NCBI GenBank assembly: GCA_945835085.1 | Contig: CAMAIG010000122.1 | Location: 1-5,690, forward strand | Source: an uncultured Ruminococcus sp. | GTDB taxonomy: Bacteria; Bacillota; Clostridia; Oscillospirales; Ruminococcaceae | DNA: 5,690 nt | Direction: 5' to 3' | Shown here: positions 1-5,690 of the stretch, piece by piece | Position numbering within the stretch: the stretch's first letter is position 1 | Layout: every line of letters begins with the position of its first letter | Made by a program: the position numbers and the translations under genes | Notes under the pieces: model-generated | Database searches by the model: none | The model's input: the letters and a program-made list of their open reading frames with translations, nothing else | What the model was told of the DNA's origin: nothing

Positions 1-421
1 AATTGTAATTTTCGGCTACTTTTTTCACATAATACAACATGATTTCGGAATTATCCCCGCAGTTTTGCTGTCTGCCATAGTCTATGGCTTTGCAGGCAGA
101 CATGAGATGCCACTTTATACAATTTTATCGGACATTTCGGGTTATTCCTCACGGGTGTATGTTATCATAGTAAATCTTCTTCTGACGGCAATAATTGCGG
201 GAATGGCGATAGTTTATTTCGGCGATATGCGGTCGGGCACAGCATTTCTCTGTTTTCTCGGATTTCTGGAAAATGCCTCATATGAATTTGTGAAGATCGA
301 ATACTGCGGCAAAAGTATTATTGGCCCTGATTTTCTCTATCCGAGCCTTATGTTCACCATCGTGATGATAGTAATTATCGTATGGCTTTTTGCAGAGATA
401 CGAAAGCAGCAGAATTCCTGA
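1..421 (+). CDS. Multi-spanning membrane protein, 3' part only
   Basis: The reading frame is open from the window edge (first full codon at base 2) to TGA at 419-421, giving 139 visible residues; the true start lies upstream. A TTG at 65 could open a shorter frame, but the codons before it are equally hydrophobic and uninterrupted, so I treat the gene as cut by the window. Visible membrane segments lie at about residues 1-11, 16-31, 52-73, 80-92 (short) and 112-132 of the visible part, ending in a short basic-polar tail (RKQQNS). Between the last two segments is a polar stretch with E90, N91, E95, K98, E100 and G108-P109-D110. I do not recognise the family with confidence. The pattern of a membrane helix, a charged E/K/E stretch and a final helix faintly recalls the C-terminal end of Lgt-like (prolipoprotein diacylglyceryl transferase) proteins; this is a weak guess. 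The next gene starts 36 bases downstream on the same strand, with no terminator visible between them. Confidence 0.75.
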   Translation, partial: IVIFGYFFHIIQHDFGIIPAVLLSAIVYGFAGRHEMPLYTILSDISGYSSRVYVIIVNLLLTAIIAGMAIVYFGDMRSGTAFLCFLGFLENASYEFVKIEYCGKSIIGPDFLYPSLMFTIVMIVIIVWLFAEIRKQQNS

Positions 422-441
422 GAAAAGTTTTTTGGAAAGTT

Positions 442-446
442 GAGAG
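442..446 (+). promoter_or_regulatory. Weak ribosome binding site for the AEC permease gene
   Basis: GAGAG lies 11 bases before the ATG at 458. A GGAAAG at 434-439 is the other candidate but is 18 bases away, too far for a normal site. The match is poor compared with the sites of the following genes. The 36-base gap (422-457) shows neither a convincing promoter nor a terminator hairpin, so the gene is probably transcribed from upstream. Confidence 0.35.
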
Positions 447-457
447 CGTAGTTAAAA

Positions 458-1411
458 ATGGAATTGTCACTTATCTGCATAAAGCAGATCTCTGTAATGT
501 TCATTCTCGTTGCAGCAGGTATTTTATGCGGAAAAATCAAGCTTATTGATAAGGAAACAAATTCAAAGCTTTCGGGCTTTGTTCTGGACGTGGTAAATCC
601 CGTTCTGATATTTATGTCCTATCAGAAGGAATTTGACACACAGCTTCTGAAGGGTCTGGGAACAGCCTTTGTTATCGGATTTATATCCTACGGTATAATG
701 ATAGGACTGCTTGGGATCCTTTACAGAAAAAGGGACGACGATGAAGCGGTCGTGGAGAAATTTGCAGCGGTCTATTCAAACTGTGCATTTATGGGAATAC
801 CTCTCATAAACGGTTTGTTCGGCTCGGAGGGAGTTTTTTATCTCACGGGCTATGTTACCGTTTTCAACATTATGGTATGGACTCACGGAGTAATGCTCTT
901 TGGGGGCAAGGAAACAAAGCTTTCCTTGAAAAAGGTTTTTACATCGCCCTCAATAATTGCCGTGTTTTCAGGACTTGCAGTATTTCTTATGAAACCGCTT
1001 ACTGCAGGGGTTACATTGCCGGGAGCTGTTTTGCAGTGCCTTGACAGTGTATTAAATGCCGCTGATTATATCGGCAGCATGAACACTCCTCTTGCAATGA
1101 TATGTGCGGGCGTTACCATAAGCAATACCCGCATAGGCAGCCATATAAAAAATCCCGGCGTTTACCGTGGGGCGCTTCTGAGGCTAATTATCTGTCCTCT
1201 CAGCCTCTGGCTGGTGTTCAGATGGTTTCCCATACCTCCTATGGTGTTTATGACAGTGATTGCCGCAGCAAGCTGTCCTGCCGCTGCAACGGGTACGATG
1301 TTTGCCCTCAGATATAATAAATGCCCCGAGATGTCAGCAGTTGTCTTTGCAGTAACAACGCTGCTCTCGGCGGTTACGATACCCCTTGCGGTGATGCTCG
1401 GTGGAATATAG
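458..1411 (+). CDS. AEC (auxin efflux carrier) family permease
   Basis: A 317-residue integral membrane protein of the AEC/PIN-like family (Mem_trans), which in bacteria exports or exchanges small organic acids such as malate or malonate. Length and motifs fit the family: a first helix near residues 10-25; N47-P48 in the NPVLIF segment of helix 2; the characteristic S107-N108-C-A-F-M-G-I-P-L (107-116) in the N-terminal half; and in the C-terminal half the N209-T-P-L segment (206-219) and A-S-C-P274-A-A-A-T-G (about 271-279), followed by R285-Y286-N287. About ten hydrophobic segments are visible, arranged as two halves with a charged cytoplasmic loop (about 89-101, RKRDDDEAVVEK) between helices of the first half. 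The ATG at 458 is chosen because it begins immediately before the first helix. The gene ends with TAG 18 bases before the muramidase gene. The substrate cannot be inferred: no carboxylate-metabolism gene or regulator is adjacent. Confidence 0.9.
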   Translation: MELSLICIKQISVMFILVAAGILCGKIKLIDKETNSKLSGFVLDVVNPVLIFMSYQKEFDTQLLKGLGTAFVIGFISYGIMIGLLGILYRKRDDDEAVVEKFAAVYSNCAFMGIPLINGLFGSEGVFYLTGYVTVFNIMVWTHGVMLFGGKETKLSLKKVFTSPSIIAVFSGLAVFLMKPLTAGVTLPGAVLQCLDSVLNAADYIGSMNTPLAMICAGVTISNTRIGSHIKNPGVYRGALLRLIICPLSLWLVFRWFPIPPMVFMTVIAAASCPAAATGTMFALRYNKCPEMSAVVFAVTTLLSAVTIPLAVMLGGI

Positions 1412-1415
1412 AATT

Positions 1416-1422
1416 GAAAGGA
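1416..1422 (+). promoter_or_regulatory. Ribosome binding site of the GH25 gene
   Basis: GAAAGGA lies 7 bases before ATG 1430, in the 18-base gap after the AEC permease stop codon. It is a good match at standard spacing and settles the start of the muramidase gene. Confidence 0.7.
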
Positions 1423-1429
1423 ACGTTAA

Positions 1430-2407
1430 ATGGAAGAGGTTAAGCTCCCCCCGGGAAGGTCGGAGAAAAGCGCTCCCGATTCGGAAAAAAAGACGGGGAT
1501 AGAAATAAAAACCATTGTTATCATTTCGCTGGCAATTGCCCTTGTCATTCTTGCAGCAGCAGTGATAATGCTAAAAAATGCGCTGAAGGCTGATGAGGAA
1601 TATCTGTCCGCACAGGCTTCAAGAGTGTTTGAATATTACGGGGAACGGGACGTTATCGTTCTCGATGACCCTACATACGGCGATATCTGGCTTGATGCCC
1701 TCACAGATGTGCCCAGGCATACCCTTGATTTTGACAATGTAAAAGTCGAAAACGGGTTTAAGAATTATTATGAGGACGGCGTTAAGATAAACAAAACGGG
1801 CATTGATGTTTCCTATCATCAGGGAGATATCGACTGGGAAGCCGTAAAGGCTGACGGCGTTGATTTTGCCATGCTCCGTGTGGGATACAGGGGCTATGAA
1901 TCGGGTATGATAAATATTGATGAACGCTTCCATGAATATGCCCGTGGGGCGCTGGACGCAGGACTTGATGTCGGCGTGTATTTCTATTCCCAGGCGATAA
2001 ACCCCGAGGAGGCATATGAGGAGGCAAATGCTGTCCTTGAGGAGATAAAGGACTATGAAGTAATGTACCCCGTGGTATTTGACTGGGAGCTTGTGGGAGA
2101 GGAATCTTCCCGCACCAATGATGTTGCAGCGGAAACTCTCAATGAATGTGCGGCCGTATTCTGCAATACCATTGCCAGGGGAGGACATATCCCCATGATA
2201 TACAGCGTAAAAAGAATGGCACTTATGAAGCTTGATATGAGCAGGCTTTCGGGCTTTGATTTCTGGCTTGCGGAGTATCGTGAGGAGCCTGAATATCCCT
2301 ATGAATTCAAGATGTGGCAGTACGCCTCCGACGGAAAAGTAAACGGCATCGAGGGCGAAGTGGATCTTAATATGAGCTTTGTTGATTATTCGGAGGTCAG
2401 ACGCTGA
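1430..2407 (+). CDS. Membrane-anchored GH25 muramidase (lysozyme)
   Basis: A 325-residue glycoside hydrolase family 25 protein. Family members cleave the beta-1,4 bond between N-acetylmuramic acid and N-acetylglucosamine in peptidoglycan. Residues 1-28 are a charged cytoplasmic tail rich in Lys and Glu, 29-48 form one membrane helix with no signal-peptidase site, and 49-122 form an extracellular stalk of unknown fold. The GH25 domain spans about 123-323. Seen in it are G124-I-D126-V-S-Y-H-Q-G-D-I-D-W at the first strand, L149-R-V-G-Y, G182-V-Y-F-Y-S, F217-D218-W219-E220, F278-W279-L-A-E-Y, W296-Q-Y and V311-D312-L-N. From family knowledge E220 is the acid, with D126, D218 and D312 the conserved active-site acidic residues; all are present, so the enzyme should be active. 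No cell-wall-binding repeats are present; the membrane helix does the tethering, with the catalytic domain facing the wall. The positive tail supports an N-inside topology. The gene ends one base before the MATE start. Possible roles are wall remodelling or turnover; a phage endolysin is unlikely given the anchor and neighbours. Confidence 0.93.
   Translation: MEEVKLPPGRSEKSAPDSEKKTGIEIKTIVIISLAIALVILAAAVIMLKNALKADEEYLSAQASRVFEYYGERDVIVLDDPTYGDIWLDALTDVPRHTLDFDNVKVENGFKNYYEDGVKINKTGIDVSYHQGDIDWEAVKADGVDFAMLRVGYRGYESGMINIDERFHEYARGALDAGLDVGVYFYSQAINPEEAYEEANAVLEEIKDYEVMYPVVFDWELVGEESSRTNDVAAETLNECAAVFCNTIARGGHIPMIYSVKRMALMKLDMSRLSGFDFWLAEYREEPEYPYEFKMWQYASDGKVNGIEGEVDLNMSFVDYSEVRR
2392..2397 (+). 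promoter_or_regulatory. Ribosome binding site deciding the MATE start
   Basis: GGAGGT sits inside the last codons of the muramidase gene, 11 bases before ATG 2409. It supports 2409 over the in-frame TTG at 2379, which would overlap the muramidase by 29 bases, and over the internal ATG at 2421. The spacing is slightly long. Confidence 0.6.
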
Positions 2408-2408
2408 T

Positions 2409-3776
2409 ATGACAAAGAGTATGACCGAGGGCAGACCCCTCAGGCTTATTTTTGAATTTGCGCTGCCCCTTCTTGTGGGAAATCTTCTCCAGCAGCTTTA
2501 TAATGTGATAGATGCGGCAATAGTGGGAAGAGCCCTCGGCTCGGACGCCCTCGGTGCGGTGGGAGCGTCAAGCAGTGTACAGTTTCTGGTGCTGGGCTTC
2601 TGCATAGGCATCTGCTGCGGCTTCGGAATCCCTCTTGCGGCAAGCTTCGGTGAGGGGAATATGAAAAAAATGCGGGGATATATCTTCAATTCCCTTGTCC
2701 TCACAGCGATGTTTGCAGTAGTGATAACAGCTGCCTGTGCATTTTTTTGCAAAAGGATACTTGTGATACTTTCAGCCCCCGAGGATATTTTTGCCGATGC
2801 ATACATATATCTGCTGATAATTTTCCTGGGAATACCCTTTAATCTGCTGTATAATATTCTTGCGGCAGTGCTGAGAGCAGCAGGGGACAGCGTGACGCCC
2901 TTTGTGTTTCTTGCGGTTTCTGCGGTGACAAATATAATCCTCGATGTAGTTTTTATAATCCTGTTCGGCTGGGGCTGTGCAGGAGCTGCGGCAGCTACCG
3001 TTACGGCACAGGGGATAAGCGGACTGCTTTGTGCAGTCTTTGTGAAAAAAAGGCTTCCCGAGCTTGTACCATCGGCAGAGGACCGAAGGATAAACAGATA
3101 TTATGCAAAAAATCTTGTTTTCTCGGGCATTCCCATGGGACTGCAGTATTCCATAACCGCCATAGGAAGCATGGTAATGCAGTCGGCTAACAATGGGCTT
3201 GGAAGCATATATGTTTCGGGCTTTACAGCAGGAATGAGGATAAAGCAGTTTATTATGTGTCCCTTTGACGCTGTTGCTACGGCAGTTTCGGTTTTCTGCG
3301 GTCAGAACCTGGGAGCGGGAAAGACGGAACGCATAAGAAAGGGCATTCTTTCGGGCATTGCCGCTGTTGTGATATACGGAATTGCGGCAGGCATGATACT
3401 GATATTCGGCGGCAGAGTGCTGTCGATGATATTCATAGACCCCTCCGATACCGTGGTGCTGGACGCTGCGGGAAAATATCTGCGGTGTCTGGGCTTTTTC
3501 TACTGGGCGCTGGGTACGCTCTGTGTATGCAGAATGAGCACTCAGGGGCTTGGATATTCGGGCAGAGCAGTTTTATCGGGTGCAGCCGAGATGGCAGCAA
3601 GGATATTCGTAAGTCTTGTATTTGTAAAAAGTCTGGGATTTGATGCAATATGCTGGGCAGATCAGTCCGCATGGGTCTGTGCGTGCCTGTATATTGTTCC
3701 CATGTGCTTTCACTGTGTACGCAAGGCAGAGAGAGCATCTGTCAAGAAAAATGCAGATCAAGGAGAACTGTTATGA
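2409..3776 (+). CDS. MATE family efflux transporter
   Basis: A 455-residue, twelve-helix transporter of the MATE family (NorM/DinF/MepA-like, MOP superfamily), which exports organic cations, drugs or metabolites in exchange for Na+ or H+. The N-terminus carries the family hallmark: M5-T-E-G-R-P-L, then L19-P20-L-L-V-G-N-L-L-Q-Q-L-Y-N-V-I-D35 and V39-G40-R-A-L-G44 with A47-L-G-A-V-G. The first half also has L155-R-A-A-G159-D160-S-V-T-P164, and the second half has the matching S377-T-Q-G380-L-G-Y-S-G, as expected for two six-helix bundles. The length is normal. ATG 2409 gives the usual short cytoplasmic N-terminus before helix 1. The start is one base after the muramidase stop, and the TGA at 3774-3776 overlaps the ATG of the next gene. 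The last 20 or so residues are polar and cytoplasmic. Family members often export drugs, but the substrate here is unknown. The neighbouring envelope genes make an envelope-related compound possible; that is inference. Confidence 0.93.
   Translation: MTKSMTEGRPLRLIFEFALPLLVGNLLQQLYNVIDAAIVGRALGSDALGAVGASSSVQFLVLGFCIGICCGFGIPLAASFGEGNMKKMRGYIFNSLVLTAMFAVVITAACAFFCKRILVILSAPEDIFADAYIYLLIIFLGIPFNLLYNILAAVLRAAGDSVTPFVFLAVSAVTNIILDVVFIILFGWGCAGAAAATVTAQGISGLLCAVFVKKRLPELVPSAEDRRINRYYAKNLVFSGIPMGLQYSITAIGSMVMQSANNGLGSIYVSGFTAGMRIKQFIMCPFDAVATAVSVFCGQNLGAGKTERIRKGILSGIAAVVIYGIAAGMILIFGGRVLSMIFIDPSDTVVLDAAGKYLRCLGFFYWALGTLCVCRMSTQGLGYSGRAVLSGAAEMAARIFVSLVFVKSLGFDAICWADQSAWVCACLYIVPMCFHCVRKAERASVKKNADQGELL
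3760..3766 (+). promoter_or_regulatory. Strong ribosome binding site of the 206-residue protein gene
   Basis: AAGGAGA lies 6 bases before ATG 3773, inside the final codons of the MATE gene. This is the best ribosome binding site in the window. It places the start at 3773 rather than at an in-frame ATG at 3650 that would lie deep inside the MATE gene. Confidence 0.8.
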
Positions 3777-4393
3777 TAGATAATAATTCCGAAAATACCG
3801 CCGAAACCGAGGTTAAGGAAGAAACCGCTCCCGATGAGGGCAGACCTCCCGTTGACCCCCATAATAAGCTTTATACGGTTTTGTCCCTGCTTATTTTTGC
3901 GGTGCTTTATGTGGGAGTGCAACTTTTTAAGGCGAATTTTACTCTGTCCTATGCCCTTTATTCGGACATTCCCGACAGAGGAAGCCTTGTTTCGGTGCTC
4001 AGTGAGATAGGTATGTCAGAGGTGCCCGAGGACTGTGAATTTGAGTATGCCCGTATGCACAAGAATTTTGACAGCAATCTTTTGTATGTTTCCTTTGCAC
4101 TTCCCGAGAATATAGAAAGTATCGAAGAAGCGGAGGAATTTGCATCGGGGCTTGTTCCCTATGAGTACGGCAATATCGCAGAGGACGAGCGCTTCACCCT
4201 TTATCCCGATCCCGACATGAATGCGCTTTATGTATACGGCAGCAGCATTGTCTGCATTGACGACCCTCTGAAAAGATGCATTGTATATGAAGACGAGGAC
4301 AGCGAAAGATATAAAGCTGTATTTCTGACTGACGAATACGATAAGGGGATAGCTATCGTGCTTTCGGAGGGTGTAAAGATAAACGTGAAATGA
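3773..4393 (+). CDS. Acidic single-pass membrane protein of unknown function
   Basis: A 206-residue protein I cannot assign to a family. Residues 1-32 are polar, Glu/Pro-rich and probably cytoplasmic; 33-52 form one hydrophobic helix (LYTVLSLLIFAVLYVGVQLF); 53-206 form a soluble domain that is probably extracellular. That domain is acidic, with clusters such as ESIEEAEEF (about 114-122) and YEDEDSE (about 172-178), and has a strand-rich look (LLYVSFALP, ALYVYGSSIVCI, CIVYEDED, KAVFLTDEY, IAIVLSEGVKI). It holds three cysteines, C88, C161 and C169; the last two frame a C-x7-C loop. No catalytic motif, lipobox or cleavage site is visible. The gene overlaps the MATE gene by the four bases ATGA, typical of translational coupling, and its TGA is 12 bases before the peptidase gene. 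Topology is uncertain because both flanks of the helix have few positive residues. The context suggests an envelope role or a partner of the transporter; this is inference. Confidence 0.85.
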   Translation: MIDNNSENTAETEVKEETAPDEGRPPVDPHNKLYTVLSLLIFAVLYVGVQLFKANFTLSYALYSDIPDRGSLVSVLSEIGMSEVPEDCEFEYARMHKNFDSNLLYVSFALPENIESIEEAEEFASGLVPYEYGNIAEDERFTLYPDPDMNALYVYGSSIVCIDDPLKRCIVYEDEDSERYKAVFLTDEYDKGIAIVLSEGVKINVK

Positions 4394-4396
4394 GGT
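4392..4396 (+). promoter_or_regulatory. Ribosome binding site overlapping a stop codon
   Basis: GAGGT overlaps the TGA stop (4391-4393) of the preceding gene and is 9 bases before GTG 4406. It supports the GTG start, which in turn gives a complete signal peptide. The next in-frame ATG, at 4451, would cut off the basic N-region of that signal peptide. Confidence 0.6.
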
Positions 4397-4405
4397 CATT
4401 GGGGC

Positions 4406-5620
4406 GTGAATTACAGACTGCGTGTAATATTTGCAGTTGTTTCTGTGCTGATGCTCTGGTTCCTTGCAGTAGGGACAGGGGTATCGGCAGAGCAGGGGAA
4501 CGATGAGATACGTTTTGTTTATCGGGCTGGCAGCTCCGATCTCGGGATATATATCTGCAACTATTCCGAGGAAGCGTATTACGAAGTTAGCCTTGACGGC
4601 GGAAGAAGCTTTGTCCATCTTACAAACAGCAGGGGAATGAGGTTCCCGAAGCTTCCAAAGGGTACATATCAGCTGTGCGTGAGAATGAACCGTGACCCTA
4701 TGACCGTTACGAACGTTGTTTCCGTAAGCATCAGGGGCGATCGGCAGGTCAGCTTCGGCATAAAAATAAAATGCGAAGGTATAAGATGCGATGCCGACGG
4801 TCTTGGCGGGATACGGGTAACTATTGAGGAGCATAGCCGTGACAAGCGGTATCTCATAACCTTTGACGGCGGAAAGACCTGGTCAGCAGCAAAGGAAAGG
4901 GTTATTTTAAAAGAAGGCGTTTCGGCGGGATATTACCATGTCCGTGTGCGAACTGCCGAAGCAAACGAGCAGTGGTCGGAAACGGTAAAGATATTTGTCC
5001 CCGAGGCGATAACAAGCGACAGGGCATATATAATGGCACCTGTGATAAAGCAGCTTCCCGACCTTCCCACAGGCTGCGAGGTCACTTCCCTTGCAATGGC
5101 ACTGAATTATTACGGCTTAGAGATAAGGAATACTATCCTTGCGGATTTTTTCCTTGAAAAGGCAGCATACCGCACAGGGGACTACAGAGAAAAATTTGTG
5201 GGAAATCCCCGTGATATCAATGCATACGGCTGCTTTGCGGGAGTAATCGTAAAATGTGCGGAGAAATTTCTGGCAACCGTCCGTTCAAGAGAGTTCGAGG
5301 TCATTGATCTTACAGGCTGCGAGCCTGATACGCTTTACAGATATGTTGACAAGGGATATCCCGTGATAGTCTGGGCGACCCAGAACCTTGTTGAGGTAAA
5401 GCGTGGAGCTTCATGGATAGATAAGGAAACAAAAAGGATAATCACCTGGACTGCCAATGAGCATTGTATGCTGCTGGTGGGCTATGATAAAAAAGGTAAG
5501 GTCGTAATGGTGAACGATCCCCTTAAAGGCAGCTGCACTTACAGCATGGAGCTTTTTGAGCAGAGATTTGCAGATTTGGAGAAACAGGCAATAATTATCG
5601 TAGAAAAGGAAGAAAATTAA
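4406..5620 (+). CDS. Secreted C39-like cysteine peptidase with two N-terminal repeats
   Basis: A 404-residue exported protein. Residues 1-28 form a signal peptide: basic N-region (NYRLR), hydrophobic core, and a V-S-A28 site before E29. Residues about 35-115 and 120-198 are two copies of a beta-rich module, recognised by Y59-E-V-S-L-D64-G-G-R-S-F against Y149-L-I-T-F-D154-G-G-K-T-W and by G86-T-Y-Q-L-C-V-R against G175-Y-Y-H-V-R-V-R, a period of about 90 residues. Residues about 208-404 match the peptidase C39-like family (Peptidase_C39_2 type): Q216, L220-P-T-G-C224-E-V-T-S-L-A-M-A-L-N-Y-Y-G, G-N-P-R-D leading to Y274-G-C-F-A-G, P-V-I-V-W-A-T, H353-C-M-L-L-V-G-Y-D and N370-D371-P. The probable catalytic set is C224, H353 and D371, with Q216 a candidate oxyanion residue; all are present. 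The true C39 bacteriocin-processing peptidases are fused to ABC transporters; this one is not, so its substrate is open. No wall-sorting signal or C-terminal anchor is seen. It is the last gene of the run. Confidence 0.9.
   Translation: MNYRLRVIFAVVSVLMLWFLAVGTGVSAEQGNDEIRFVYRAGSSDLGIYICNYSEEAYYEVSLDGGRSFVHLTNSRGMRFPKLPKGTYQLCVRMNRDPMTVTNVVSVSIRGDRQVSFGIKIKCEGIRCDADGLGGIRVTIEEHSRDKRYLITFDGGKTWSAAKERVILKEGVSAGYYHVRVRTAEANEQWSETVKIFVPEAITSDRAYIMAPVIKQLPDLPTGCEVTSLAMALNYYGLEIRNTILADFFLEKAAYRTGDYREKFVGNPRDINAYGCFAGVIVKCAEKFLATVRSREFEVIDLTGCEPDTLYRYVDKGYPVIVWATQNLVEVKRGASWIDKETKRIITWTANEHCMLLVGYDKKGKVVMVNDPLKGSCTYSMELFEQRFADLEKQAIIIVEKEEN
4508..4999 (+). repeat. Tandem protein-level repeat inside the peptidase gene
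   Basis: The two modules (residues about 35-115 and 120-198 of the peptidase) share an aromatic residue, a D-G-G-(R/K)-(S/T)-(F/W) turn and a G-x-Y-x-(L/V)-x-V-R strand at an offset of 89-90 residues. Identity is low and not visible as a DNA repeat, so the duplication is old. The D-G-G-K-T-W turn resembles BNR/Asp-box turns, but only one occurs per module, so an Ig- or fibronectin-like strand sandwich is a better guess than a propeller. Confidence 0.6.
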
Positions 5621-5647
5621 GCAGATTTATGCAAAGTTTTCAATTAC

Positions 5648-5677
5648 TTAACAATTGATTATAAGTTTTGTGATAAT
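5648..5677 (+). promoter_or_regulatory. Possible promoter for a gene beyond the window
   Basis: TTAACA (5648-5653) and GATAAT (5672-5677) are separated by 18 bases, and TG at 5669-5670 forms an extended -10. They lie in the 70-base tail (5621-5690), which is only 20 % GC. Such AT-rich DNA gives promoter-like matches by chance, and the downstream gene is not visible, so this is tentative. No GC-rich hairpin with a T tract is seen in the tail, so a terminator for the operon must be weak or lie further on. Confidence 0.3.
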
Positions 5678-5690
5678 AGATATTTATAAA

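Larger units (their letters stand above)
458..5620 (+). other. Probable five- or six-gene envelope operon
   Basis: Five complete genes run in one direction with gaps of 18, 1, -4 and 12 bases, and the partial first gene is only 36 bases upstream. No terminator or clear promoter interrupts the run. Three products expose soluble domains outside the membrane and the rest are membrane proteins. Co-transcription is inferred from spacing; it has not been shown. Confidence 0.7.

Noticed and set aside
337..540. A 67-residue minus-strand frame over the gap between the first two genes
   Set aside because: It covers conserved coding sequence of the AEC permease start and the membrane protein end, and its composition looks like an antisense shadow.
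1619..2188. A 189-residue open frame on the minus strand
   Set aside because: It lies wholly within the GH25 gene, whose catalytic motifs are intact on the + strand, and it shows no recognisable motif.
1430..2407. Phage endolysin or prophage remnant
   Set aside because: The GH25 protein has an N-terminal membrane anchor and sits among chromosomal transport and envelope genes; no holin, tail or integrase gene is seen.
2379..2408. TTG start ten codons upstream for the MATE protein
   Set aside because: It would overlap the muramidase gene by 29 bases and add an atypical N-terminus; ATG 2409 has GGAGGT upstream and gives the normal family start.
3650..3772. N-terminal extension of the 206-residue protein from an ATG at 3650
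   Set aside because: This stretch is the MATE coding sequence read out of frame; the AAGGAGA site and the ATGA overlap mark 3773 as the start.
4016..4834. A 272-residue open frame on the minus strand
   Set aside because: It lies across the junction of two well-supported + strand genes with good ribosome binding sites. Its translation is rich in Tyr, His, Cys and Ile with no coherent domain, typical of an antisense shadow.
5641..5657. CAATT/AATTG inverted repeat as a terminator
   Set aside because: The stem is only five A/T-rich pairs around a seven-base loop and no T tract follows, so it is too weak to call.

Overview
The window looks like a stretch of chromosome from a Gram-positive anaerobe of the Clostridia, probably a Ruminococcus-like member of the Oscillospiraceae. 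This is inferred from the moderate GC content of the genes, strong AAGGAG-type ribosome binding sites, a GTG start, and the protein families: an AEC permease, a membrane-anchored GH25 muramidase, a NorM/DinF-type MATE transporter and a secreted C39-like peptidase. No ribosomal RNA or marker gene is present, so the taxon is a guess. No tRNA, rRNA, CRISPR array, insertion sequence, attachment site or riboswitch was seen.

Layout: six genes, all on the + strand, fill almost the whole window. (1) Bases 1-421 hold the 3' part of a gene for a multi-spanning membrane protein of unknown function. (2) 458-1411 encode an auxin efflux carrier (AEC) family permease. (3) 1430-2407 encode a GH25 lysozyme with an N-terminal membrane anchor. 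(4) 2409-3776 encode a MATE family efflux transporter. (5) 3773-4393 encode an acidic single-pass membrane protein of 206 residues that I do not recognise. (6) 4406-5620 encode a secreted protein with two copies of a beta-rich repeat followed by a C39-like cysteine peptidase domain. The gaps are 36, 18, 1, -4 and 12 bases, so the genes are very probably co-transcribed, with translational coupling from gene 4 to gene 5. The last 70 bases are only 20 % GC and carry no clear hairpin terminator. They hold a possible promoter pointing out of the window.

How the genes may work together: genes 3, 5 and 6 all place a soluble domain outside the cell membrane (a muramidase, an unknown acidic domain and a cysteine peptidase or peptide-binding domain), and genes 1, 2 and 4 are integral membrane proteins. 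This looks like a cell-envelope operon combining wall cleavage, surface proteolysis and export, but no substrate can be read from the sequence. The families are mostly ordinary. The least explained parts are the 206-residue protein, the repeat region of the peptidase, the stalk of the muramidase and the truncated first gene.
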